Assembly: GCA_036971615.1 (NCBI GenBank)
Contig: JAYKKR010000004.1
Span: 1,798,001-1,862,000 of the forward strand
DNA from: Amyloporia xantha
Taxonomy: Eukaryota; Basidiomycota; Agaricomycetes; Polyporales; Adustoporiaceae
Length of the DNA stretch: 64,000 bases
Direction of reading: 5' to 3'
Shown here: positions 20,333-31,091 of the stretch, in pieces
Layout of the letters: the number at the start of each line of letters is the position of its first letter
Position numbering within the stretch: position 1 is the first letter of the stretch
Notes under the pieces: model-generated
What the model was told of the DNA's origin: nothing
The model's database searches: none
The model's input: only the letters and a program-made list of their open reading frames with translations
Position numbers and translations under genes: made by a program

Positions 20333-22919
20333 ATGCAGCAAGTGCACAATCTACACAGAGTACGTTGCCAGCAAGCACAACCCTGCTGACGACCCTTCAC
20401 GTGGCCGATACCCTCCCAGCTCCTTCCTGCTCCCGCCAGTCGACATTCCCAGTAGTCTCACTCTCCTGCTCTGCAACTTTGACGCACCGGCAACTGCAAC
20501 AGAGCTTTGCCTCGAGCGCGAGGGTTGACCCAGTAGAGCCGTACCTAAGCTTACCGCGGACGAGTGCTCGCGTAGCCATCGCACATCCACCCACACTGAC
20601 GAGTTTGCCGATTTCACTCCCTGGGCCCCTGATGTTGTCGAGCGCGACGACTAGAACACATTTGGATGCACCGTTGGCCAACCCGAGACCATCGGAACGC
20701 AATCCGAAGCCATACCCTGCAGGTCTCATCCCTAGGCCTTCTCCTCTGCGGCCGCATTGTTTGGCCCGGGACCGGCTGCGTCTTTGGAGACCTTATCTTC
20801 CCCGCAGCGCTTTCAGTTCGCATGCATGTGACTCACTGCTCCAGCCTGACAACCTTGCACGTGTTCAGCATATCCTCAGCTCCGGTTGGGCGGAGGGGAC
20901 TCTGGAGACCTACGGGTCAGGAATTCTAGTTTATCATGTGGTGTGCGATGAAAAAGACATCCCGGAGGCGAGTCGGGCACCGGCAAGTAATCTTCTTCTT
21001 ATATCCTTCATTGCAACGCTGGCAGGGGCATACTCGGCGCAAACTTTGTCCAACTATCTTTACGGAGTGCGGGCATGGCATATCCTACACGGGCAGCCAT
21101 GGCAACTCAACGCGGCGGAAATGGAGACCTTGTTGAAGGGCGCCGCGGTTCATGTGCCCCTCAATTCCAAGCGAAAGAAGCGTCTTCCGTACACAGTCGC
21201 CGTGCTTTGTGCGATCCGCGAGCACCTTGACATTGCAGATCATCTCGATGTGACAGTTTGGGCCTGCCTCACCACTGCCTTCTATGTGGTCGCTCGCATC
21301 GGTGAGCTCACCACCAAGACCCTACAATCCTTCGAACCAGCATCTCACGTGAAACGATGCAATGTGCGAGTAGTGGCCGACCGTAACGGTCTGCAGCAGA
21401 TCACCTTTTTCCTTCCGCACACCAAGGCGACAGTCCACGGTGAAGACATCTATTGGGCACAACAGAATGGTGTCAGTGACCCCCAGTCTGCCTTCAACAA
21501 TCACCTCCATGTCAACCCTCTCCCAGAGACATCTCCCTTGTTCGCCTACTGCTTCAACGGTGATAGGCGTCAAGCCCCTCTGGGCCCCGATAGAGCTCTT
21601 TTCGGCAATCGCATCCCGCCCGGCACTTCGGCTCAGTCACCCAAGCCTTCGATTTCGCCTTTGACGTCCTTCGAGGCTACGCATGTGACCCCCGACGCTC
21701 AGTATCCTTCGACACTCTTCGACGTCTTCTACCGCTCTCTACGCTTGCTCGAAGCTCGGCGCGGTCGTTCCGAGGCCTCGCCCTCAGATCCAGGACCATC
21801 TCCCGCATTCGGCGAACAATAGTGCCACTCGATGCCGCTCGTTCAACGCATGCATCGCTTTGTGCCACACCGACGCGTCCGGTCTTTCCCGATTAGGTAT
21901 CGAGCCTCGCGGCGTGCCTTCGACGACGGATATCGGTCCGAAGTGTCTCGTATGTTTCTCTTCATCTCCGCGTTCGGCATGACGTCACTCTACCGATGGC
22001 CTCGATACGTGCCACTCGGTGAGGCGGACTCGTGTAGGACAATGCAAAGCCACTCGTACTAGTGTGCCACTCTCGATAGTCGTAGTGTTCCGTTTCGTAG
22101 TATAAAATCTGTCGTAATTCTCTCTCAAATACAAGTTCCTTTTCCCCCTCGAGTTCAGAGCTCATAAGTCGAGTTCGCCCTGCGTCTAAGTCTTCTACTG
22201 CGTCACTTCGTTCTTCGCTGCGTAACCTCGAAACCTCGTCTACTGCGTCTACTCATCGAAACCGTCTCGTCGAACCTGTGATCCTACGATCGCCTTCGAC
22301 TATTGTCAAAGAACTGCGTTACCCTCGAACCGCGTTACAGCTAAGTCCTCCCCCTCGAAGCGTTTCTATTCCTTCTACGTTACATCGAAGAGCTCTATCG
22401 AGCTTCGATCGTCTCTACCGAGTCCCACTAACTACCCACAGCCCTCGAGTAGCTTCGACGACGTGTCGAGCTACGTCGTAAGTTTCCCTAGCGTTCGTAA
22501 CCTCTTCGAAGGCGTTACTCGTGTTCACTCGAACCGCGGGACACCTTGCTGCTAACTCCCCTCTCACTAGACTATAATCCGTCTCTCTAGTCCCTTTAGG
22601 TCGCACCCAGGTTAGGGGTTAGGGTTTCGTAGGTTGTATCAACGGCTCTTCGCGACCATTGACAAAGTTGAAGTTCCTAAATCGGGTCAGGAAGGCTGTT
22701 CAGGATGCTGGCTTCGAACCCTTGCAGGGACATGGGATTCGCATTGGAGGCACACTTGAGTATCTTCTGAGGGGGGTCCCTTTTGATGTGGTCAAGGCAA
22801 AAGGACGTTGGGCAAGTGAAGCCTTCACGCTTTACCTCCGCAAGCACGCAGAGATAATGGCTCCATACATGCAGGCTGAACCAGCTCTACATGACACCTT
22901 TGTGCATTACACTATGTAG
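20333..22919 (+). pseudogene. DIRS-like element: RNase H end and tyrosine recombinase, split by a solo LTR
   Basis: A short segment (about 20342-20400) completes RNase H (YVASKHNPADDPSRG). The recombinase is open from 20365 to 21560 and, after the solo LTR, from 22646 to 22919 in the same frame. It has an N-terminal SAM-like domain (WAEGTLETYGSGILVYHVVC) and the catalytic domain. Arg I is in VARIGELT, the hairpin Lys in LPHTKATVHGE, H-x-x-R in GHGIRIGG, Trp in KGRW and the nucleophile Tyr in TLYLRKH, so all catalytic residues are present across the two pieces. The enzyme would insert the circular cDNA of the element. Apart from the insertion I see no stop in it. It ends VHYTM at 22919. Confidence 0.8.
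21561..22641 (+). repeat. Solo Gypsy-2-family LTR in the recombinase gene, 1081 bp
   Basis: Begins TGATAGGCGTC and ends TTGTATCA. It is inverted relative to the Gypsy-2 LTRs. It is flanked by ACGG on both sides (21557-21560 and 22642-22645), a 4-bp target duplication, or AACGG if the last A is counted outside. It is the full LTR length, so it is left over from recombination between the two LTRs of a former complete element. Over most of its length it looks closer to the Gypsy-2 5' LTR than the two Gypsy-2 LTRs are to each other. Confidence 0.9.
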
Positions 22920-23512
22920 TATGCCCCCAGTCCGTTAAAGGTGCGTCGTCCTCCTCCTAGCACTTAGGGGATCCGGGCCTCGCGGATGCGTTGTTTGGAC
23001 TCCTACATTATGGGGGATCGCTGCTCACCCAGATTTGTTTTCTTACCATAGGTCATGGTTCTTGGTCTCGCGTCGGGGAGCCCAACGGGCTTTCGCCCAC
23101 ACCATTCATTTTGCGAGTACTCCTTTCGGCCACATGTCTTTCGTTATCTTTCGTCGCTTATGTCATCCGTCCTTCGTTTCTAATCATCTCTCGCTTTGAC
23201 TCTGTCGTTGCTATCTCGTTCTGCTTTATACCTCTTACCTCAGCACTTGCACGGACTACCACTAGCTTGCAATCTAATCTTGTTTGTCACCTTTCTGCTC
23301 AAGCAAAAGCGTGAATGATATCCATAGATTCGATTATTCGTACTCGATTCCTTACGTGTTTGCTGGCGTAGTCCAATTCAAGCACGGATATATTTCTCCA
23401 TTATGTGGCTCCCGGCTCAAATCTAACAATGAGTTTCATGGATTTTGTAGGAAACGATCCTCAGAGACATTTGCAGTAACAAGCTCGCGGCAAGGATATA
23501 AGCTAGACGTTA
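22920..23512. other. 3' tail of the DIRS-like element and spacer
   Basis: No gene seen. A GGGAGCCCAACGGGCTTTCGCCC segment near 23076-23099 can fold on itself and may belong to the terminal region of the DIRS-like element. Its right end cannot be fixed from one copy. Confidence 0.35.
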
Positions 23513-26500
23513 CTAGAGGGTTTTCGCTGTCGATGGGAGTCGCGCCAATAGTTCTTGAGCCTTCCTTTCTCCATAATTATCTTGCGCCCGTCCGTGAAAT
23601 TCGATGGCCTTTTCCAGGAGTACCCTCCCTTCCTCAAACCGGTCGGTCCGGATGTACAGCTCCGCGAGAACTCGCCAATCACTCCCTTCGCCCAGAATAA
23701 AACCGAGGTTTTGATGCAGCTCAATGGCCTTGCGCAATGCTGTCTCCGCCTCCGTATGTCGATGCATCTGCATGTATAGCTCACCCCGGATACGGAGATC
23801 ATCTCCTTCACCAGTAACGTCTTTCACTTGCTGATGTAACTCGACCGCCTTCTCCAAAGATTCCTCGGCTTGACCGAGACGCGTCGTCCGGATGTAGATT
23901 TCACTTAGCATCCGGAGATCGTTCGCCTCCGCCAAAACGTCGTCTGTTTCCTGGTGAAGGCACAGAGCACGGAGCAATGAGGTTTCAGCATCATCCAGTT
24001 GGTTCGTTCGCATGTATAAATGGCCAAACTGGAAAAGGGCATAAGCCTCGCCGTGGGCAGACTCTGACTGGCGGTACAGCTCCAAGGCGCGATCCAAGCA
24101 CTTCCTCGCACTATTGAAGTCCTCTCGCCGTATATATAGTTCGCCCAAGACGTAGAGATCATAAGCCTCACCGGTAGGCGAGAGCGCCTGTGCGTGGAAG
24201 TCGACGGCTTTGCGCAGAGATTTCTCGGCGCTGTCAAGTGAGTTTTTTTGCAGCTGCAGTTCACCGAGGTCCTGAAGATCGTTGGCTTCACCGAGAAGAT
24301 CCTCAGCCTGGCGATGTAGGGAAATGGCAGCGGACAATGACGTCTCGGCCTCGTCCAGTCGAAACATCTGCACATATAACTGGCCTAGTTCTTGAAGGTC
24401 GTTCGCCTCACCTAGGGCCGAGCGTGTCTGTCGGTGCAAACCGAGCGCAGCGAGCAGCGATGTCTCTGCCTCATCGATTCGATGACTCCGTACGTAGAGT
24501 CTGCCCAGGAATTGATGATCGTTGGCTTGACCAAACCCATCGCCGATCTTACAGTGCAGATCGAGTGCCCCTTGCAAGTTGTGTTCAGCCTCAGCGAGGC
24601 GATTCATCCACAGATAGACCTTTCCCAGGCCATAGAGAGCATCCGCTTCGCCAGAGACTGAGCGAGTCTTCCGGTGCAGCTTCAGAGCGTCAAGAAATAG
24701 CGTTTCTGCTTCCCCAAACTGGTTCTGGCGCATGTAGAATTCACCGAGGCGTCGAAGATCGATGGCTTCGTCGAACACGTTGTGAATCCTCCGATGCAAT
24801 TCAAGGGCATCAAGCAGGCATGTCTCGGCCTCACCCATGCGCCCTCTGCGTATGTAAAGACTACCCAGAAAGCGGAGGTCGTTGGCTTCGCCGGAGTGAT
24901 CATGGACTTGGCGATGCAAGTCCAGAGCACTACGCAAAGACGTTTCGGCCTCGTCAAGGCGATCTATTCGGTTATAGACTTTAGCAAATTCCAAAAGATC
25001 GTCAGCCTCATCACGAGGTGAACATGCATCCCTGTGAAGAGCGATGGCGTCGCTTAGGGACCTCTCCGCCTCATCAAGGAGATCACGTTGATAATAGAGT
25101 TCGCCTAAGTATCTGAGGTCGGTGGCCTCCCCTAGAACAGACCCTGCTTGGCGGTGTAAAAGGAGGGCGCTATCCAGGGCTTTCTTCGCATCATCCAATT
25201 TGTCTGTCGAACGATAGACCCGACCAATCCATTGAAAACAGTCACCTTGCAACGTCGGAAATCCCTTAGCCAACTCTGAAGCCCGCCACAGTATGTCATC
25301 GGTTGGTGTGCAGAGGTACAGCATCCAAGCAGTGTATGAGATGGCTGCACGAATGATACTCTCGTCGGAAACGCCCTTTGCGAAAGAGGTCGTGAGGATC
25401 TGGTGGACATTGACCAGCTCCGGAGGGACGATCGTATGCGCTGCCAAATCGTGAGGTGCGTGATCAATTATCAACTTCGCATAAAAGTCGACAATAGCCG
25501 CCCATATTGTGTCTGAAACACGCAGGTGTGCGTGTCCACAACAGTACTGACCAGTCGGGGAAAGGACTCGAAATCGGCCAGTCGAAAAATGACGATCAAT
25601 ATAAGCAAGTGCTGTCCGCGTGAGCGTTGAAAGGGATTTCTGAAGATCCATGTCTCCTGGCAGGTGTTGTTGAAACTTTGAAAGTATGTCGGGTGAAAGC
25701 GGAAGCCCATCGGGCAGCGCAGCTAATACAGTCAGGATGACGGTCGCCGACGGGTCATTCCGCATGCGAGGACTGCTCAGTGAGAGCTCAATAGAAGTAT
25801 CAAGATCTAGGAGTCGGTCCTGAGCACCGTCGGCTCGGGAGATGACAGTAGTACCCAATCTCTGCCATCGGTGCCACAGAGATTCGGTAGTTTCGAGATC
25901 CGGCTGCACGAGATGGGCCAGCAAACTGACGGCTAGAGGCAAGTTATCCACTGCGCGAATCAGTCTCTCTGCGTATTCGTCAATACTGCCAGCTATTTCC
26001 CTGAACATCTTCGATGCATCCGCGTCAGAGAGGGGCGAGAGAGGTGGCAACAACGGCTTGGACCAATTGATTCCTGCAGGACGTTCCGCACCACGCATCG
26101 TGACGACGAGAGCGAGATGGTCTATCTGAGCGAGAAGAGAGAGTTCGCCTTCGACACGCCTTCTTGAATCCGGAACATCCCACAAGGTCTCAAAATTGTC
26201 AACACAAAGAATGGCCGATTCCTGACGGAGGGCCTGGAGGGTCTTCTCGCGTAATTGCTCGTCCCGCTGTGCAGTTGGAATTCCGAGCGCGTTGGCTAGT
26301 TCTAGGTGGAACAGTTCCAAAGAAGTGATACCTTCGCAAGTTACGAAGTATCGGTTGGGCAACTGGGTCACAATTTCACTGTCGTGAAGCACCTCAAGGA
26401 CAAGGGTCGTTTTGCCTATTCCGCCCGTCCCCAGGACGATGACAGGCTCTCGTGCAAGAAGGGATTTTATGATGACTGCTTTAAGGTCATCTCGACCGAC

Positions 26501-29147
26501 ACATACGAAAGGCTTTGCTGGGAACTCTGTGTGCCTGAAGGGGATTAAATTAGTATGAGAAAGCGAACTTGTCCTCATACTGACAGAATTACTGTAGATC
26601 TGGAGCTTGCGCCTGGTGCTGGGAGGCGATCCAGTATCTCTAGAAACAAATAGTTCGAGAACCATTGAGAAGCGCTGAGAAATTGAAGTCTCTTACGATC
26701 CACTTTTTGCTCAACGTGCTGTGCAGTCACCAATGTTACCGCACCGACCATCAGGCTCTCTCTTGCGATGAGTTGATCTAGATCTTGAAGAGCAGCCTGT
26801 ATTTGATGGTCATCGCCGCCGATTATTGAGTGCAGATAGCTGACTAGAATTCGTGTCAAGATATCACGGGTTGGTGCCAGTTATCAATTTTGCCATACCA
26901 GTCCGACCTTGCTTAATCGTTTTCGTGGCCAGGCCAAAGATGACCAAGAGCTGGCTAAGGATTGCGACGAAAATATCGTTCATCCGTGCTGAAGATTCTC
27001 GCTGCTGGTATACCTCGAGTCGTCCAAGAAAGTCTGACAACCTTGTGAAAAGTTGGAGAATAGTGGCATATGCTGTGCTAACTTTGTCTGCTGCCTAATA
27101 AACATGATGGTATCAGTAATCGTTCCCTGATAAAAGTTCCCAATAGTCACGTCGAAGAGAGACTTGATAGCCCCAGAAACGACCTTACTACATGGCAGAT
27201 GCTGGCCAAATCGGGTTAACTAGTGAAGCATGAGCGTTGAAGATATCAACATACCGACGAGGCTGCATCAGCCGCACCATCTAACACTCGACCAAGAAAA
27301 CGGAACGTGGGCTGCAGCACCTCTCGGATCTCACTGTGCTTCTTTTGGTCGCGCTGAAAAGAGTATTCGCCATTATCTAAAGCAGCCTTCAAAGCGTCTA
27401 AGGAGTCAATGCGACGAAAAACCTCCAACGATATGTCAATGCCAGTGCTGGCCATGTAGCTTTCTATCGCGCTTTGCCAGATGCTTGAGAACTGCGGCTC
27501 GGTCGCTATGAATATCACATGACACCGTCAATGAGAATCGATGAAAGAGTGGATGAAGCAGTCTCACTGGATGACAATGCAACAATCATCCTGCCGATTA
27601 GATAGTCTAGTTCATTTACTGCTTGTTGGAGTGACTCATTCTGAGCATAAATCGATTGAGATATCCCAATGAGTGACGTGATGCGCAGTCGGATTCCATG
27701 CTCCCTGATGGCTTTGGTCGATATCCCTGTACTTCTGAGAATTTGAAGCGTAATGCGAAATTTGAGTTGTCGGACATTCGCAGAAAAATCACGATCGAAA
27801 TTGGTAGGCAGGCGTTTGAGCAATGATTGAGCACGTGTCAAAAACTCGGTTATAAGGGCATATGACGCAAGATCTTTCTTCGCCACCTACGAGAAACTCA
27901 GTATCCAGGACGGTGTGTCATAACAGATGCCAGAGCTTACCGTGATCATGTGCAAGAAGGCTCCGTAGACTACCTGTAGACGAGTCCGATCCTATGTAAT
28001 GGAATGATGGTTATGCATAAATATGCGGCTGACCCCAGTCCGTACTTACCATGCTGTCGAGACTTGAGATAGCTTCCCAGAACGAAGCAATATATCTTAG
28101 CACCGGCCGTAAAGTCTCCCTGAGTTGAACCACTTGCTTCGGCTGTTCTTTCCAACATTCCGACCACTCCTGTAATTTTGATATTGACTCCTCCGGAGAG
28201 CTTGCTCTAGGAAACTCATCAGAATTCGGATCGGTATTGGCGTTTGTCATAAATTGAGTAATGACGTCCTGCCAAGCATGCTCAAATTGATCATTGACAG
28301 GGTCTAAGAAGAAACATAGAAAACAAGGATCGGTTCAATTCGCTCAGCAAAATGATAGGGACAAAAGATGGGAGAACAGACCTATACCCCATTGCACATC
28401 ATCGACTTGCCATCGTAGCTCAATCAAAGTCTGTTTGACGGATTCATCGTTGGTTATAACATTTTCTGGACGTATATCTGCTGGATATTCAGTGGCAAAC
28501 TAAGCACACAGCTTCCCTGTTCTCACACTGTAGACTAGTATGCAATGCCTTGTACGACTTTCCCATGAGGATAACTGCTGTCGAAAGAATATTTACAAAC
28601 ATCTCTCTTGGAACAGGACTCGTGCGAGCAGAGCGGAGACCATTGGTCGCTTGAGAGATGCGTTTGCACAATGTCATAATAGACTTCAAACTCGGCGATG
28701 ATGCACTGCCTTTGGCGACCTGGGACAATCAGTGAGTGACAACAACTCGCGTCAACAAAATAGACATGCCAGAGCTAACGCAGCGATGGACCCAAAGACC
28801 GTGCGCCTGTAAGTAGATTCCTGCACATGTGATAGTATCAGACAGGCTGTTTGACAAGATCATTTCGTACATACAGTTGTAAAGTCTCCTTCTGCCTCAG
28901 ACACTAGCCAATCCACATCGTCAAGCACAGGGTGAAGCAACTCTACCATCTTGAGATATCGTTTCGTGTGGGACTTGATGCCCTTCTGGTGATCAATTAG
29001 CAGAGATAGCAAGGTCTTCTTGCCGTGTACATCCTTGAGACCGTGAGCAGAACTTAGATCAATATTCGTATCGCTTCGAAACCGTTCGTTCGCGCTGTTC
29101 CACGTTCTACTTTGTCTGGAAATAATATCTAGAGTCGGATGAGCCAT
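23513..29147 (-). CDS. STAND (NLR-like) protein: three Goodbye-type domains, NTPase, 14 TPRs
   Basis: Multi-exon gene. The last exon (from about 26665 to 23513) holds the NTPase, with P-loop GTGGIGKTT, Walker B LCVDNFET and a DNLPLAVSLL block as in NB-ARC, followed by a winged-helix-like region and fourteen 40-residue TPRs (pattern LGELYIRxxRLDEAExSLxxAL.LHR...GEANDL). Upstream exons give three units of the fungal STAND N-terminal Goodbye type. Unit 1 is 29147 to about 28400 (RTWNSANERF...LLHPVLDDVDWL), unit 2 about 28290 to 27520 (HAWQDVITQF...LRPVLRYIASF) and unit 3 about 27515 to 26870 (SIWQSAIESY...LQPTFRFLGRV, then KVSTAYATILQLFTRLSDFL). Each is split by introns at similar places (GTATGT, GTTAGC, GTAAGC donors, 35-75 nt). 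A linker (SYLHSIIGGDDHQIQAALQD) joins unit 3 to the NTPase. Such proteins are thought to act in non-self recognition. Some exon ends, especially in unit 1, are my estimates. Confidence 0.75.
23560..25250 (-). repeat. TPR-encoding tandem array, 120-bp period
   Basis: Fourteen consecutive 40-codon units without length variation. Most end in (A/S)GE or GEAND. Units differ at many positions, so this is not a recently expanded satellite. Confidence 0.8.
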
Positions 29148-30038
29148 CTAGAAAGCGGTATGACTGGGCAAGTCATTCATAGACGACTCGGAAGGAGGTA
29201 TGGACAAACGCCAGGCGAACGCCGGTACTAGTAGTTTCGCGCTTACTATCGACATATGTCAATGACCACGTCACATAGAACAGCCTTGGGGCAGTGCTCG
29301 AAGCGAGATAAGATGGTCCACGAAATGCATTGGGCTGTATTCGGTTTTCATTGCGAGCAGTTATCGACATTCATTCAGGTTCCAGTGCCACCACAGGCTG
29401 CGCATCTGAGAGAACGAATGCATGTCACATCCAGCCACCGTCGCGGCGCTAATAATATCTTATCTCCCAACAATGAGGCAGGCGGATCCTGAGACACTGC
29501 GCCGTCCCCTTTATGTAATCCGACTACGAACAAACCGAATCAATCATAATGTCTGGTGAGCCCCGACCCCGATCCTCTCTTAACAAGAAATTGACGTTAC
29601 ATATGTAACGTCGTCAATCATTCAATAGGATGCAATTGAAGCGATAAACAACACAGTTTGAGACACTGATAATATTAAGCTCCTTATCATTATAGATATC
29701 ATCAAGCGGCTAATACGTGAGCAATTTGGTCGTCTGCTGGTGGTTGGACACAGTTCAGAACCACAGAACATTCGCTTTAACTGCGAGCGCCAGGTACTGT
29801 GTGAATTTGTGCCTTGTAGCGCGCAATGCAACCACGACGCTTGTGAACCCCACGTTGAACTGATCCCCTTCCTACTTGCATCCAGTTGCTCAACTTGCGC
29901 TCTCCTTGTACGCATTTTCTTACTTTCTCTTGTGTGTGAAAAGATCAGTTGATATAAAAGGTGATAGCAACAGCACGTCCTCTTTTTGAACTATTCCGTG
30001 CAGACACCTTCAGCGGTTTTGGAGACGACAGGTTCGGG
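29148..30038. other. Upstream region of the STAND gene and of a small ORF
   Basis: Divergent intergenic stretch. No protein gene recognised. A TATAAAAGG at 29953-29961 faces the small plus-strand ORF. Confidence 0.4.
29953..29961 (+). promoter_or_regulatory. TATA box before the small spliced ORF
   Basis: TATAAAAGG, a strong TATA match, lies 86 bases before the ATG at 30039. It is followed by a pyrimidine-rich stretch suitable for transcription start. Confidence 0.5.
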
Positions 30039-30211
30039 ATGGCAAAGAAGCCTATTGTAAGTTGGTCTGTCGCAACAGCTACAGCGTGACTTCCTGACTC
30101 CAGTTTTGGCGTTGCTAGAAAGTCACAAACGATGGCACCAAGCACGGGGGCAACCCTGTCAAGAAGCAATGCGGGCAAATGCTGAGGCGAAGTCGTGGAC
30201 GTGATTCATAG
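30039..30211 (+). CDS. Small spliced ORF, about 36 residues, unknown
   Basis: Exon 1 (30039-30056) reads MAKKPI, the intron is 30057-30118 (GTAAGTTGG...TTGCTAG), and exon 2 (30119-30211) reads KVTNDGTKHGGN onward to RSRGRDS and TAG. The product is basic (many Lys and Arg) with one Cys. It has no signal peptide and no CAAX end. Support comes from the TATA box and the good donor. An alternative upstream CAG acceptor would give a short out-of-frame product. I do not recognise a family, and chance is not excluded. Confidence 0.3.
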
Positions 30212-31091
30212 ACTACGCGTGATGAAGGATGAGCGATAGTTGGGTAGGGGGTCACTATTACACAGCATGTGCGACAGAGCAGCCATTCATCGCGACTTTT
30301 TGTCGAGAAAGACTGGTCCTATAGGAAAAGACGAAAACATATACAGCATGAGAGCACGGTAACAACCAAAACCGCACGCTTAGCTCAAAATTTTATTTCC
30401 GTTTGAGCATGCCACCCTGTTGCTAACGAAAACAGTGCCATTTCACCCCTATCTTGCGCCTCCGGGGTGTGCGTGAACCTACCACTGCATCAGGGGGTCG
30501 AGACCTAAATTCTGGGCATGCTTCAAGTCGATTAATCTGCAGTGATCACGGTGCGTAGGAATGGCACTATCGCAGTCTATGATATTTAACATCTCTGACC
30601 AGTCTCCAGCCCTGACGACATCGTTTTGACCCTCAGGAGAATGAATACTTTCATAACTCATACATAGCAGGATTGATGACGTAGACCCCTCACATGAGCC
30701 CCAATCACGCAAGTGCTGCATTTTAGTGGAGGCGCGGATAAGACGTGATATTGTGGCATCGAGATACGACGACATGTTCACTAGATAGATGGATGGATAG
30801 CACGGTCAGCTTACTACAACGATCTTGTTCAGACTGACCGGCCCAGAAGGTGTGCTGGGATTGGGCTGCAGAAGTCTGGTACGCCCCTGAAGTTTGAATA
30901 TCTCGTGTTCACCTTCCGCGGCATATTGGTTCACTCTTGTGCAATAGATAAGGATTACGAGCTTGCTTGGCAACGCCGCTCGCTGTTCGGCATGATACAA
31001 AGTACTTATATAACGGAGGACCAGTCTGTTCAGCCCAATCTGTTCAAGTCTCCTCTACAGCCGAAACCCCTGAAACCGAAACAGTATCATC
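30212..31091. other. Intergenic region without a recognised gene
   Basis: Holds a 100-codon minus-strand ORF (30781-30479) with no recognisable motif and no clear splice partners. I do not call it a gene. Confidence 0.4.

Noticed and set aside
24190..24984. 264-codon plus-strand ORF inside the TPR array
   Set aside because: Shadow of the repeated TPR exons, with no independent signal.
23560..25250. Regular 120-bp repeats considered as a CRISPR-like or satellite array
   Set aside because: They code for TPRs in one open frame, and the organism is a fungus.
30479..30781. 100-codon minus-strand ORF
   Set aside because: No motif, no splice signals, and composition like the surrounding non-coding DNA.
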